Shown: piece after piece, positions 15,422-31,509 of the stretch | Layout of the letters: each line of letters begins with the position of its first letter | How positions within the stretch are numbered: position 1 is the first letter of the stretch | DNA from: Gaiella occulta | GTDB lineage: Bacteria; Actinomycetota; Thermoleophilia; Gaiellales; Gaiellaceae | Assembly (NCBI RefSeq): GCF_003351045.1 | Contig: NZ_QQZY01000002.1 | Location: forward strand, 432,001 to 496,000 | Direction of reading: 5' to 3' | DNA: 64,000 nucleotides | Notes under the pieces: generated by a model | Told to the model about the DNA's origin: nothing | Seen by the model: the letters and a program-made list of their open reading frames with translations, nothing else | Database searches by the model: none | Translations under genes and position numbers: made by a program

Positions 15422-16762
15422 GTGATCTTCCACCAGTTCCTCGACGGCGATCTCGGGTGCGCCTGCTACCTCGTCGGCGACGAGGACGCGGGGGTCGCCG
15501 TCGTCGTCGACCCCCCGTACGCCGTCGAGCCCGTGCTTGCCGAGGCCGAGCGCCGGGGCCTGCGTCTCGTGCGCGTGATCGAGACGCACACCCACGCGGA
15601 TCACGTCTCCGGGCACGGCCGGCTCGCGCTCGAGCACGGCATCCCGATCAGCATCCACGCGGACGCCGGCGTGGAGTATTCGCACGACCCGATGCGGGAC
15701 GGCGACGAGATCGAGGTCGGCGCGGTCGCGCTCCGCGTCATCCACACCCCGGGCCACCGGCCGGAGCACTGCTGCCTCTCCGTGATCGACCGCTCGCGCG
15801 CCGGCGAGCCGTGGCTCGTGCTCACGGGCGACTCGCTGTTCGTCGGGGATGCGGCGCGGCCCGACCTCGCCGTCGGCGCGGTCGAGGGTGCGGAAGGGCT
15901 GTTCTCCTCGCTCGGCCGGCTGATGGAGCTCGCCGACGGCGTCGAGGTGTTCCCCGGACACGTCGCCGGCTCGCTCTGCGGCAAGGCGATGAGCTCGAAG
16001 CCCTCGACGACGATCGGCTTCGAACGGCGCTTCAACCCGGCGCTCCAGTTCACCGAGGTGGACGCCTTCATCGCGGATGCGGCCGCGATCGTGGCGCCCA
16101 AGCCGCCGAACCTCGCGCGCATCGTCGAGCTCAACCGCGGGCCCTTCCTCGGCGCGCAGCCCGCGGCCGAGGAGCTCGCGGCGCCGCCGGCCGGCACGCA
16201 GCTCCTCGACGTGCGCCCCGTCGCCTCCTACCTGGCGGGGCACCGGCCCGGGGCCGTCAACGTCCCCGTGGCGGGCACCAGCTTCGCCACGAAGGCCGGG
16301 TTCGTGCTCGACGGCGGCCGGCCCGTGACGGTGCTGGCGGCGGCGCGAGACGAGGCCGAGGAAGCGGTGCGCGGCCTGCGCTCGGTGGCGTTCCTCGACG
16401 TCGAGGGCTACGTGCTCGGCGCGGGCGAGGAGCGCGTCGAGGCGGTCGCCGTCGACGAGCTGGAGGAGCTGATGGCGGCGGGCGCCGAGGTGATCGACGT
16501 GCGCGAGAAGGACGAGCGCGACACCGGCTACATCCCCGGTAGCCGCAACGTGCCCTACCGGCTGATGAAGACGTGCTGTCCCGACATGCCGACCGACCGG
16601 CCCGTCGTCACGATCTGCGAGTCGGGCGCCCGGGCGGCGATCGCCGCGAGCATCCTCCGCGGCCGCGGCTACGACGCGCGCCCCGTGGTCGAGGGCGGCA
16701 TGGCCGCCTGGCGGGCGCGAGGCGGTGACACGATCGAGTTCAGGCGCTGCGGGTCGGGCTAG
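15422..16762 (+). CDS. Persulfide dioxygenase-rhodanese fusion (MBL fold plus two rhodanese domains)
   Basis: 446-residue fusion. Residues 1-240 are a metallo-beta-lactamase fold of the ETHE1/persulfide dioxygenase branch: ETHTHADHVSGH binds iron, with further ligands in TPGHRPEHC, LTGDSLFVGD and FPGHVAG. A rhodanese domain at about 265-345 has no active-site Cys (VLAAARDEAEE). The second, at about 355-446, has the active loop ICESGARA with Cys and Arg in place. The protein should oxidise glutathione- or CoA-type persulfides and shuttle sulfane sulfur, detoxifying sulfide. It is convergent with ilvA, overlapping by 4 bases. The physiological thiol is unknown. Confidence 0.9.
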   Translation: MIFHQFLDGDLGCACYLVGDEDAGVAVVVDPPYAVEPVLAEAERRGLRLVRVIETHTHADHVSGHGRLALEHGIPISIHADAGVEYSHDPMRDGDEIEVGAVALRVIHTPGHRPEHCCLSVIDRSRAGEPWLVLTGDSLFVGDAARPDLAVGAVEGAEGLFSSLGRLMELADGVEVFPGHVAGSLCGKAMSSKPSTTIGFERRFNPALQFTEVDAFIADAAAIVAPKPPNLARIVELNRGPFLGAQPAAEELAAPPAGTQLLDVRPVASYLAGHRPGAVNVPVAGTSFATKAGFVLDGGRPVTVLAAARDEAEEAVRGLRSVAFLDVEGYVLGAGEERVEAVAVDELEELMAAGAEVIDVREKDERDTGYIPGSRNVPYRLMKTCCPDMPTDRPVVTICESGARAAIAASILRGRGYDARPVVEGGMAAWRARGGDTIEFRRCGSG

Positions 16763-17949
16763 CGCAGGCGCCGCACCGTGAAGCCGGCCGCGCCGAGCGC
16801 GGCGATGACAGCCTGCGAGTGCTCCTCGTCGCGGGTCTCGAGCGTCAGCTCGGCCTCCGTCTCGAGCACGCCGATGTTGCGGCCCTCGCGGTGGTGGGCG
16901 ACCGAGAGGACGTTCGCACGCTGGCCTGCGATCACCTGCACGATCTTCGCAAGCTGCCCGGGGCGGTCGGGAATGACGATCGCGACGACGAGGTAGCGGC
17001 CCGAGGACGTGAGGCCGTAGCGGGTGACGGACATCAGCGTCGTCGCGTCGATGTTGCCGCCCGCGAGCACGGCGCACACCGGCCCCTCGCCGGGCACGAG
17101 GCCGCCGAGCAGCGCCGCCACCGGCGCCGCTCCCGCTCCTTCCACGACGAGCTTCGAGCGCTCGAGCAGCAGCACCATCGCCCGCGAGATGGCAGCGTCG
17201 TCGACGACGACGACGACGTCGAGGAGGTCGCGCAGGATCCCGGCCGTGAGCTCGGCCGGCTGCTTGACGGCGATCCCGTCGGCGATCGTCGGGCCGGTGG
17301 GAGCGAGGCCCGCGAGCGGCGCGCACGCGGCCGCCTGCACGCCGACGAGCGCCAGCTCGGGCCGGAGGGCGCGCAGCGCGATCGCGATGCCCGCGGCGAG
17401 CCCTCCTCCACCGACGGGGATCACCACCGTGCCGGCGCCGGGAGCGAGCTGCTCGGCGAGCTCGAGGCCGAGCGTTCCCTGACCGGCGACGACGCGCGGA
17501 TCGTCGAAGGCGTGCACGAAGGTGGCCCCGGTGCGCGCGACATGCGCGCGGGCGGCCTCGACGGCCTCGTCGAACCCCTCGCCGGCCAGCTCGAGGCTCG
17601 CGCCGTACCCGCGCGCGGCCTCGATCTTCGCCATCGGCGCGCCCTCCGGCACGAAGATCGTCGCCGCGATCCCCGCCTGGCGCGCAGCCCAGGCGACCGC
17701 CTGACCGTGGTTGCCGGCACTCGCGGTGACGACACCGGCCTCACGCTCGGCGGCCGACAGCTGCACGATCGTGTTGTAGGCGCCCCGGATCTTGAACGCG
17801 CCCGTGAGCTGCAGGTTCTCGGCCTTCAGGGACACCGTGCGCCCGACGAGCCGCTCGAGCGTTCCCGACGCGAACACCGGCGTCACGCGGGAGATCCCCT
17901 CGAGGCGCTCACGCGCCGCCTGCACGTCCGCGAGCTCAGGCCGCCGCAT
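16759..17949 (-). CDS. ilvA: Threonine ammonia-lyase with ACT domain
   Basis: PLP enzyme of 396 residues that deaminates threonine to 2-oxobutanoate. Lys53 in TGAFKIRGAYN is the PLP lysine, VTASAGNHGQAVAWAA and the glycine loop PVGGGGLAAGIA bind the cofactor, and SKLVVEGAGA lies near the active site. Residues 315-396 are a single ACT domain (VVAIVIPDRPGQLAKIVQVI). This architecture matches the short, ACT-containing bacterial form with one regulatory domain. It overlaps the start of meaB, which lies upstream on the same strand, by 14 bases. A second homologue without ACT is at 49044. 2-Oxobutanoate leads to propionyl-CoA, which meets the MeaB/mutase system. Confidence 0.9.
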   Translation of the reverse strand: MRRPELADVQAARERLEGISRVTPVFASGTLERLVGRTVSLKAENLQLTGAFKIRGAYNTIVQLSAAEREAGVVTASAGNHGQAVAWAARQAGIAATIFVPEGAPMAKIEAARGYGASLELAGEGFDEAVEAARAHVARTGATFVHAFDDPRVVAGQGTLGLELAEQLAPGAGTVVIPVGGGGLAAGIAIALRALRPELALVGVQAAACAPLAGLAPTGPTIADGIAVKQPAELTAGILRDLLDVVVVVDDAAISRAMVLLLERSKLVVEGAGAAPVAALLGGLVPGEGPVCAVLAGGNIDATTLMSVTRYGLTSSGRYLVVAIVIPDRPGQLAKIVQVIAGQRANVLSVAHHREGRNIGVLETEAELTLETRDEEHSQAVIAALGAAGFTVRRLR

Positions 17950-18916
17950 CGCCCGCCCCGCCGAGCACCGCCGCCACGATCGCGTCGACCGCCGTCAGCG
18001 GATCGACCTCGCGTCGCTGTACCGCCGTGAGCAGCTCCGTCAGGCCCGCGTCCGCCGCGATCGCGTCCTCGATACGGGCGCGGGCGCGACCCGTCGCCAC
18101 GGCAAGCACCTCGCCGACGAGGTTGCGCCTCCGCCGCTCCTCGAGCTCGCCCGCCTCCCCGAGCTCGGTGCGCGTGGCTTCGAGCGTCTCCCACAGCGCC
18201 GGCACCCCCTCGCCGCGCAGCGCTTCGGTGAGCAGGATCGGCGGCCTGCGGGCAGGATCGGGATCGAGCGCGACGATAGCGCGGACGTCGTTCAGCATCG
18301 TCTTGGCAGCGGGATGGTCCATCTTGTTGATCGCTATCACGTCGGGGATCTCCATGATCCCGGCCTTCAGCGCCTGCACCGAGTCGCCCGAGCCGGGCAT
18401 GAGAACGAGCAGCACCGCGTCTGCGATGCCGATCACCTCGACCTCGCTCTGCCCCGTGCCGACCGTCTCCAGGAAGACGATATCCTTCCCGGACGCGTCG
18501 AGCAGCAGGAGCGCCTGCAGCGCGGCCTCGGCGAGCCCGCCCAGGTGACCGCGCGTCCCCATCGAGCGGATGAAGACGCCGGGGTCGAGGAAATGGTCGG
18601 AGAGCCGGATCCGATCCCCGAGCAGCGCTCCCTGCGTGAACGGGCTCGACGGGTCGACCGAGATGACGCCGACCGAGCGTCCCAGCGCCCGCGCCTGCCG
18701 CACGAGCGCGGCGATGAGGGACGACTTCCCTACCCCGGGCGGGCCCGTGACGCCGATCGCAAACGTCCGTCCCGTCTCGGGGTACAGCTCCGCCACGAGG
18801 TCGTGGGCCCCCGGATCGCGGTTCTCGGCGAGCGAGATCGCACGGGCGAGCGCGCGCCGGTCGCCGCGGCGCACGCCGGAGACGAGCTGGTCGTGGGTCA
18901 ACGCGCGGCGCGCCAT
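17936..18916 (-). CDS. meaB: Methylmalonyl-CoA mutase chaperone GTPase MeaB/ArgK
   Basis: G3E-family P-loop GTPase of 326 residues that protects and gates adenosylcobalamin loading of methylmalonyl-CoA mutase. The Walker A motif GPPGVGKSS is at residues 58-66, GVISVDPSSPFTQGALLGDR follows, the base motif NKMDHP is present, and FLETVGTGQSE is the signature of the family. ATG at 18916 is preferred over the GTG nine bases upstream because TAGAGT lies seven bases before it. It is followed by ilvA with a 14-base overlap. The mutase B12-binding subunit is encoded at 58290, 40 kb away; the large subunit is not in the window. Confidence 0.93.
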   Translation of the reverse strand: MARRALTHDQLVSGVRRGDRRALARAISLAENRDPGAHDLVAELYPETGRTFAIGVTGPPGVGKSSLIAALVRQARALGRSVGVISVDPSSPFTQGALLGDRIRLSDHFLDPGVFIRSMGTRGHLGGLAEAALQALLLLDASGKDIVFLETVGTGQSEVEVIGIADAVLLVLMPGSGDSVQALKAGIMEIPDVIAINKMDHPAAKTMLNDVRAIVALDPDPARRPPILLTEALRGEGVPALWETLEATRTELGEAGELEERRRRNLVGEVLAVATGRARARIEDAIAADAGLTELLTAVQRREVDPLTAVDAIVAAVLGGAGDAAA

Positions 18917-18923
18917 CGGCGCC

Positions 18924-18929
18924 ACTCTA
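18924..18929 (-). promoter_or_regulatory. -10 box of meaB
   Basis: TAGAGT, 7 bases before the ATG at 18916. Confidence 0.5.
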
Positions 18930-18939
18930 CGTCACACCC

Positions 18940-18956
18940 CTGTCCGAAACGGACAG
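18940..18956. promoter_or_regulatory. Perfect 17-bp inverted repeat between meaB and MFS genes
   Basis: CTGTCCG-AAA-CGGACAG has 7-bp arms and a 3-base centre. It lies 11 bases upstream of the meaB -10 box and 39 bases before the MFS start, well placed as an operator for both divergent genes. No regulator gene is adjacent. Confidence 0.6.
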
Positions 18957-18994
18957 CAGACGCGGGTCGGCCGGGGCTGTAGGCTGCCGCCGCG

Positions 18995-20357
18995 ATGGTC
19001 GGAAAGCTCTTCGCGCAATTCGCGATCGTCCGCGTCCCCGAGCACCGCGCCTACCGCGACCTGCTCGTCGCGCGGCTGATCTCCGCGCTCGGCACCTGGA
19101 CCGCGTTCTTCGCGGTCCGCATCGCGCTCTACGAGCAGACGCAGTCGGCACTGTGGGTGTCCATCCTCCTCTTCTCCGAGCTCGTGCCGGGCGTCATCCT
19201 CGGCATCGCGGTGGGACCGCTGATCGACCGCTGGCCGCGCCAGCGGATGATGGTGCTCTCCGACCTCGGCGGCGCCGTGACCTTCGGCGCCCTGCCGTTC
19301 GTGCACTCGCCCGCCGGCATCTGCGCCCTCTCCGCCGCGGCCGGCTTCGCCGCCGCCTTCTTCCGGCCGGGCTGCTATGCGTCGATCCCGAACCTCGTCG
19401 CGGAGGACTCGCTGGTCGCGGCGAACGCGCTCATGCAGGGCGTCGAGAACCTCGCGACGCTGATGGGGCCCGTGCTCGCGGGCGTCGGCGTCCTCCTGCT
19501 CGGCGCCGGCACCGTGTACGGCGTCAACGCCGTCAGCTTCGTCGTCTCGGCTCTCCTCATCGTGCGCATCGGCTCGCGGCTGCAGGCGAGCGTGCCGGCA
19601 CGGATCGGACAGACGCACTGGAAGGAGGTTCGCGCAGGGCTCTCGCTCGTCCGCCACGACCTCCACCTGTCATCGATCTTCCTCATCTGGAGCTGGGCGA
19701 CGCTCGCCTACACCGGCGTCAACGTCGCCGAGATCGTGCTGGCACGCGACGCCTACGGCACGGGGAACGTCGGCTTCGGCATCTTCGTGGCGTTCTCGGC
19801 GCTCGGCATCCTGCTCGGCAACATCGGCTCGATGTGGTTCATCGAGCGCCTGGGGGTGTTCGGCGCCTACCGCGCCTCCTTCCTGATCACCGCCGCGGGC
19901 GTCGCCCTCTCCGCGGTGAGCCCCGGCCTCGCCCTCGGCTCCGTCGGCGCGGTGATCTTCGGGGCCGGCAACGGGATCGGCCTCGTGTGCAACGTGACGC
20001 TGATCCAGCAGACCGTGACCGACGACCGGCGCGGCCAGATCTTCGCCGTGCTCGGCAGCCTGGTGCAGATGTTCACGCTCGTCGGCACGCTGGCGGCCGG
20101 CCCCGTCACGGAGGCGATCGGGCCGCGGCTCACGTGGGGTCTGAGCGCGGCGCTGCTCGTGCTCGGCTACGTCAACGCCGTCGTGCTGACCGCGGTGCGC
20201 ACCCGGCGCGGCCGGGCCGCATCCGCCGCGCAGCCCGCCGCGGCTCAGGCCGCCGCGGACGGCGGGGGCCCCGGCAGCCCTGCGAGCGCGTTCGAGCGCA
20301 TCGCCACGCTGATGGACGAGATCGAGAGCACGCGCGAGGACGAGAAGAGGCGCAGGA

Positions 20358-20383
<26 letters not shown>
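18995..20383 (+). CDS. MFS transporter (EntS-like MFS_3 family)
   Basis: 462-residue permease with about eleven or twelve membrane helices. It begins with a cytoplasmic stretch ending in [20 protein letters not shown], typical of the MFS_3/EntS group of exporters. The charged loop [17 protein letters not shown] lies between helices 2 and 3, and [15 protein letters not shown] in the second half. A C-terminal tail of about 60 residues is rich in Ala and ends in a basic, possibly coiled segment ([14 protein letters not shown]). The start codon follows TAGGCT by nine bases. The 3' end overlaps convergent metH by 26 bases. The exported substrate is unknown. Confidence 0.87.
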
Positions 20384-23972
<3,589 letters not shown>

Positions 23973-24296
23973 TTCGCCTCCTCTGACGGCTGCGACCCTG
24001 CGCATACGGAGAGCGAGACCGTATCGACCGCGGGCTCTTTAGGCGTTTTTTCTCCTGGTCGCCAAGCCGCCTCAAAGCTGTCCAGGCGGCGCCAGATTAG
24101 CTGATAGACGCCCGTGGCGAGCCGCGCCGCCCGTGCCCGCGGGCCGGGACAGGGTGCATCGTCCGCGATCTCGGCGACGAGCCTCCGCATCGCAACACGG
24201 GCGCGGCGACGCCGATCTCGACCGGATCGTGTGCGCGGCCGCGGACGACTGCGACGGGAGCGCGACCATGGCTCGGCGTGAACCGCGCGGAGATGC
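23973..24296 (-). promoter_or_regulatory. metH leader and intergenic region
   Basis: 324 bases without a supported gene. A perfect 6-bp stem with a 9-base loop (ATACGG...CCGTAT, 24004-24024) lies about 30 bases before the metH start, preceded by an A6 run. I looked for cobalamin and SAM riboswitch cores and saw no convincing match, but a structured leader remains possible. A frame of about 79 codons (23951-24190) crosses it and has no recognisable features. Confidence 0.4.
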
Positions 24297-25457
24297 CTAG
24301 ACGCCCGGGCACGGCGCGGACGGGTGCGGGGGCCGGAAGGCCGGGAGCAGGACGAGGAGCTCCGCGCCCGCGGGAGCGAGGGATCGTGCCGAGATCCGGC
24401 CGCCGGCCTGGCTCACGAGCTCGTAGACGATCGACAGGCCGATGCCTGTGCCGCCCGGCTTCGTCGTGTAGAACGGATCGAAGAGACACGCCAGCGTGTC
24501 CTCGGACATGCCGGGGCCGGTGTCGACGACGGCGATCTCGACAGCCTCCTCCTCGACGGAGGGCAAGGAGTCGGGCCGCAGCCTGGCACGCGTGTCCGCG
24601 ACCCGGACGGTCACCTCGCCGTCGCCCTCGATCGCCTCACCGGCGTTGACGACGAGGTTCATGAGGATCTGCTCGAGGTGCACGCGGGAGACGCAGACGC
24701 CGGCGACGTCGGGCGGACACTCGATGCGCACTTCGACGCGCTTCGGCACGAATCGCCTGAGCACGGGGAGGAGCTCCGCCAGCTCCCGCTGCAGGTCGAG
24801 AAGCTCGGGTGCTCCCGCGTCGGGCCGGCCGAACATGAGCAACTGCGAGGTGAGCTCGCGGCCCTGCGCGGCCGAGGCGACGATCGTCTCGAGGTCCTCG
24901 CGGAGCCGGCCGTCGGCGTGCTCCAGCGCGAGCGCCGCGGTCCCGCCGACCGCCTGCAGGATGTTGTTGAAATCGTGGGCGACGCCACGGGCGAGGCGCC
25001 CGAGCGCCTCCATCTTCCTCGCCTGCAACAGATCTCGTTCGAGCCTGCGTCTCGCGGCCTCCGATCTGCGCCGCTCCGAGACATCGCGGACGACCGCCAC
25101 GACGCGCATCTCGCTCCCGGCGCCGAACGAGGAGAGCCCGACCTCGACGGGAACGACGCGCCCGCAGCGATGGCGCGCGGCAAGCTCCAGTCCGACTCCC
25201 ATGCTTCGGGTCGCCGGCGACTCGACGTACTCGCGCCGCAGCCCCTCGTGGCGCGCCGCCAGACGATCGGGGACGATCGTCTCCAGCGGCTGGGAGACGA
25301 GCTCGTCCGGTCGGTAGCCGAGGAGCACGGCGAGCCCCTCGCTGGCGTAGACGATCGTCCCGTGGCGGTCGCAGACCACGACACCGTCGGCCATGGTGTC
25401 GACGACCCGACCGAGATCGATCGACGCATGCCCCGACCTCGCCGAACGACGGTCCAT
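24297..25457 (-). CDS. PAS-domain sensor histidine kinase
   Basis: 386-residue soluble kinase. A PAS domain (about 15-130) contains GVVVCDRHGTIVYASEGLAVLLGY. The phosphoacceptor His161 is in GVAHDFNN, followed by an HATPase domain with NLVVNAGEAI (N box), DTGPGMSE (G1), FDPFYTTKPGGTGIGLSIV (F/G2). The HDFNN type is common in hybrid PAS kinases. There is no membrane segment. It starts 4 bases after the stop of the PAS-LuxR gene, so both are cotranscribed. No receiver-domain protein lies next to it, so its phosphotransfer partner is unclear. Confidence 0.92.
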   Translation of the reverse strand: MDRRSARSGHASIDLGRVVDTMADGVVVCDRHGTIVYASEGLAVLLGYRPDELVSQPLETIVPDRLAARHEGLRREYVESPATRSMGVGLELAARHRCGRVVPVEVGLSSFGAGSEMRVVAVVRDVSERRRSEAARRRLERDLLQARKMEALGRLARGVAHDFNNILQAVGGTAALALEHADGRLREDLETIVASAAQGRELTSQLLMFGRPDAGAPELLDLQRELAELLPVLRRFVPKRVEVRIECPPDVAGVCVSRVHLEQILMNLVVNAGEAIEGDGEVTVRVADTRARLRPDSLPSVEEEAVEIAVVDTGPGMSEDTLACLFDPFYTTKPGGTGIGLSIVYELVSQAGGRISARSLAPAGAELLVLLPAFRPPHPSAPCPGV

Positions 25458-25461
25458 CCCG

Positions 25462-26022
25462 CTACAGGAGCCCGAGGCTGCGGGCGCGGTTGATCGCGCG
25501 AGCCCGTGTCGGCACCCCGAGCGCCCGCAGGATCGACTGCACGTGGTTGCGCACCGTGTGCGGCGAGAGCCCGAGCTCCCCGGCGATCTCCTTCGTCGCC
25601 AGCCCGGCCTCGAGGTGGCGCAGGACCTCCAGCTGCCGCGGGCTCAATGCGACCGCCTGCTCGCCGTCCATGCCCGGCGCAGGGGCGGGAATGAGGACAT
25701 GAGCGACCATCCGCGAGGAGCCGGCGTCGAGTGGCATCGTGACGACACTCACCTCGCGCCCGCCGGCGACATCCGGCCGGAGCAGCGCGCGCGACTCGAT
25801 CGCGCACGTGCCCGCGAGCGCACGCTGGTGGACGGCGCACTCGGCCGCGCAGATCGCCTTCCCGTCGGCGCGGCGCAGTCGCAGGACGTCCCAGCACGCC
25901 TTCCCCTCGACCTCGCGGCGGGGAAGCCCGGTGAGCTCCTCGGCGCCAACCGACCACCCGGCGATCGTCAGCTCTCCGCTGACGACGATGACCGGAACCA
26001 ACCTGTCGATATCCCCATGCAC
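25462..26022 (-). CDS. PAS-LuxR transcriptional regulator with conserved cysteines
   Basis: 186-residue regulator. The N-terminal part (1-115) is PAS-like and carries Cys43, Cys58 and Cys62 in a GKACWDV...AICAAECAVHQ pattern, seen in a family of cysteine-bearing PAS domains linked to LuxR helices. The C-terminal HTH (LSPRQLEVLRHLEAGLATKE then GELGLSPHTVRNHVQSILR) is complete. There is no receiver domain, so it is not a classical response regulator. GTG at 26022 is a best guess, directly after a G-rich GAGGGGG tract; upstream frame is low-complexity. It is the first gene of an operon with the kinase. Confidence 0.8.
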   Translation of the reverse strand: MHGDIDRLVPVIVVSGELTIAGWSVGAEELTGLPRREVEGKACWDVLRLRRADGKAICAAECAVHQRALAGTCAIESRALLRPDVAGGREVSVVTMPLDAGSSRMVAHVLIPAPAPGMDGEQAVALSPRQLEVLRHLEAGLATKEIAGELGLSPHTVRNHVQSILRALGVPTRARAINRARSLGLL

Positions 26023-26453
26023 CCCCCTCAAGCCGACACGCCCAGCGTGAACGACGATTCCATCTCCGGGCAATGACGCAATCGGACTACGGGAGCGCGC
26101 GCATGACGAGCGGCTGCACACGGCCCGGCGCGGTCGCGGCCGTGGCGCTCGCCGGGTTCGCGCGTATCGCCGGGCCTCTCGGCGACGACCCCTCCGGCTC
26201 GCGCGGGCAGGACGGTGGAAGAAACGGACGGTTGCATGCGAGGTACTACGGTCGGCCCTCGGGCTGCCTTGATGATGCGTTTGAACTACCCGGTTCCGGG
26301 AACGATCCGGATCGTCTCGAGGTGCGGCGATCGATCGCGCCGTCGCCCTCTCCATCTCTAGCGAGAGGATCTCGACGGCATGCCAGGCAGCGACGGCGCG
26401 CGGGAGCTACGCCCCGAGAGGCTCGATATGAGCGTCGCGTGCAGGTCGAGCCG
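26023..26453. other. Intergenic region between PAS-LuxR gene and atpC
   Basis: About 430 bases without a credible gene. It should contain the PAS-LuxR promoter and the end of the ATP synthase transcript. A 7-bp inverted repeat (GGCTCGA at 26420, TCGAGCC at 26446) lies just beyond the atpC stop and may help termination, but has no T run. Confidence 0.4.
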
Positions 26454-26885
26454 CTAGCCGATCGTGCGCCCGGAGACCGCGAGCTGGTTCTCGGCGTGGC
26501 GGACGCGCTGCTCGAGCTGCCAGCGGTCGACCGTCGACTCGCCGGCCTCGATCTTCTCGAGCTCGGCCTTCGCGGCGGCGAGCTGCGCCTGGGCGCGGGC
26601 GTCGTCGATCTCCTTGACGTTGACGGCGTCGTCGACGAGGGCGAGTGCCCTGTCGGTCTCGACCTTGAAGAAGCCGGGGCCGGTCGCGAACTCGAGCACC
26701 TCGTTGTTGCCGAGATGCACGCGCGTCGACCCCGCCTTCAACGTCGCCACGAGCGGCGCATGGCGGGCGAGCACACCGATCTCCCCGGCGGCGCCGGGGA
26801 CGATCAGCATCTCCGCCTCGCCCTCGAACGCGGGCCCGTCGGGGGTGACGACGGAGACGTCGAACTTGGGATGGACGTCTGCCAT
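26454..26885 (-). CDS. atpC: ATP synthase F1 epsilon subunit
   Basis: 143 residues. The N-terminal beta-sandwich (FDVSVVTPDGPAFEGEAEML, VPGAAGEIGVLARHAPLVA) is followed by a C-terminal helical hairpin (ARAQAQLAAAKAELEKIEAG). Epsilon links the rotor to the catalytic head and can inhibit ATP hydrolysis. It follows atpD by 10 bases and is the last gene of the divided operon. Confidence 0.96.
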   Translation of the reverse strand: MADVHPKFDVSVVTPDGPAFEGEAEMLIVPGAAGEIGVLARHAPLVATLKAGSTRVHLGNNEVLEFATGPGFFKVETDRALALVDDAVNVKEIDDARAQAQLAAAKAELEKIEAGESTVDRWQLEQRVRHAENQLAVSGRTIG

Positions 26886-26895
26886 GGAACCGGCC

Positions 26896-28548
<1,653 letters not shown>

Positions 28549-29052
28549 CTACAGCGGCTGCGAGCCGGGGCGCTTGCCGAGCCTGGGGGCTGCCGGGGTC
28601 TCGCTGAGCAGCGCGGAGCGGCGGAAGGCGCGCAGCTCGCGCACCTCGGCGTCCGCCGACGCGAGCTCGGAGGGAGTGATGAAGATCGGGCGCGGCGCGG
28701 CGACGCTCGGCACCTCACCGGGCGAGCGCGTCCCGAGCGTGAAGCCGACCACGCCCACCGCCGCGACGGCAGCGACGCGTCCTGCGAGGCCGAGACCGGG
28801 TACGCGACGACACAGAGGGCGGCGGCGCGCTGCCGCGTACAGGCCGATCGCGGCCGGCGGCGGCTCCTGCGGCGCCGTCCGCACCGCGTTCGTGAACGCC
28901 TGGATGTCGGCGGCGACGCGCGCACAGCGGGGGCAGCGCGCCGTGTGCGCGTGCAGCAGCCGCGTCTCGAGCGTCGACAACTCGGCGTCGGGGGCGAGCG
29001 CGGCCCAGCGGCGCGCCCGTTCGCAGGCGTGGGGAAGCTGATCGTGTGTCAC
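28549..29052 (-). CDS. Putative zinc-finger anti-sigma-like membrane protein
   Basis: 167 residues. The N-terminus carries a ZAS-like zinc motif (HAHTARCPRCARV, His-x-x-x-Cys-x-x-Cys around residues 34-42), as in anti-sigma factors. One membrane helix (about 90-107, LAGRVAAVAAVGVVGFTLG) follows, and the rest is a non-cytoplasmic tail. Anti-sigma genes normally sit beside an ECF sigma gene, but none is present here, so its partner is unknown. GTG at 29052 is used. It lies between the peptide transporter block and atpD, 43 bases after the small membrane protein gene. Confidence 0.7.
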   Translation of the reverse strand: MTHDQLPHACERARRWAALAPDAELSTLETRLLHAHTARCPRCARVAADIQAFTNAVRTAPQEPPPAAIGLYAAARRRPLCRRVPGLGLAGRVAAVAAVGVVGFTLGTRSPGEVPSVAAPRPIFITPSELASADAEVRELRAFRRSALLSETPAAPRLGKRPGSQPL

Positions 29053-29094
29053 GATCGATGAGACGCGCGGCCGGCGATCCGGTTAGTCGTCGCC

Positions 29095-29449
29095 TCAGAC
29101 GAGCCGGTAGCGGCTGTCGACGGCGACGCCGAGCGCCAGCAGCACCAGGCCGAGCACGACGAGCAGCACCGACATGTTGATCGAGGTGCGCACGTCGTCG
29201 GCGCTGGCACGGCGCAGCGAGCGCCCCCGCCACAGGGCGACGCCGTCATCTGCGGACCGGTACGGGCCACGGTTTCCGAACACGAAGCCGCCGAGCACGA
29301 GGAAGGCGCCGGCGGCGTAGAAGCCGAGCGAGACGGAGCGGTCGGGGGCCGACCCGACGAGAGCCCCGAGCCCGAGCGCGACGACGACGACGGCGGCACT
29401 GATCGACGCGAGGAGAACGGCGAAGCGACGCGCCGCGCCGAAGAGGACG

Positions 29450-29460
<11 letters not shown>
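29095..29460 (-). CDS. Small four-helix membrane protein of unknown function
   Basis: 121 residues with about three membrane segments: residues 12-37, 44-63 and 92-115. The central loop (NRGPYRSADDGVALWRGRSLRRASADD) is hydrophilic and basic. The TTG start at 29460 overlaps the end of dppF by 11 bases, so it is likely translated by coupling as the last gene of the transporter operon. I do not recognise the family. Confidence 0.65.

Positions 29461-31508
<2,048 letters not shown>

Positions 31509-31509
<1 letters not shown>

Noticed and set aside
23973-24296. Cobalamin or SAM riboswitch before metH
   Set aside because: I could not find the conserved cores by eye. An Rfam covariance search would be decisive.
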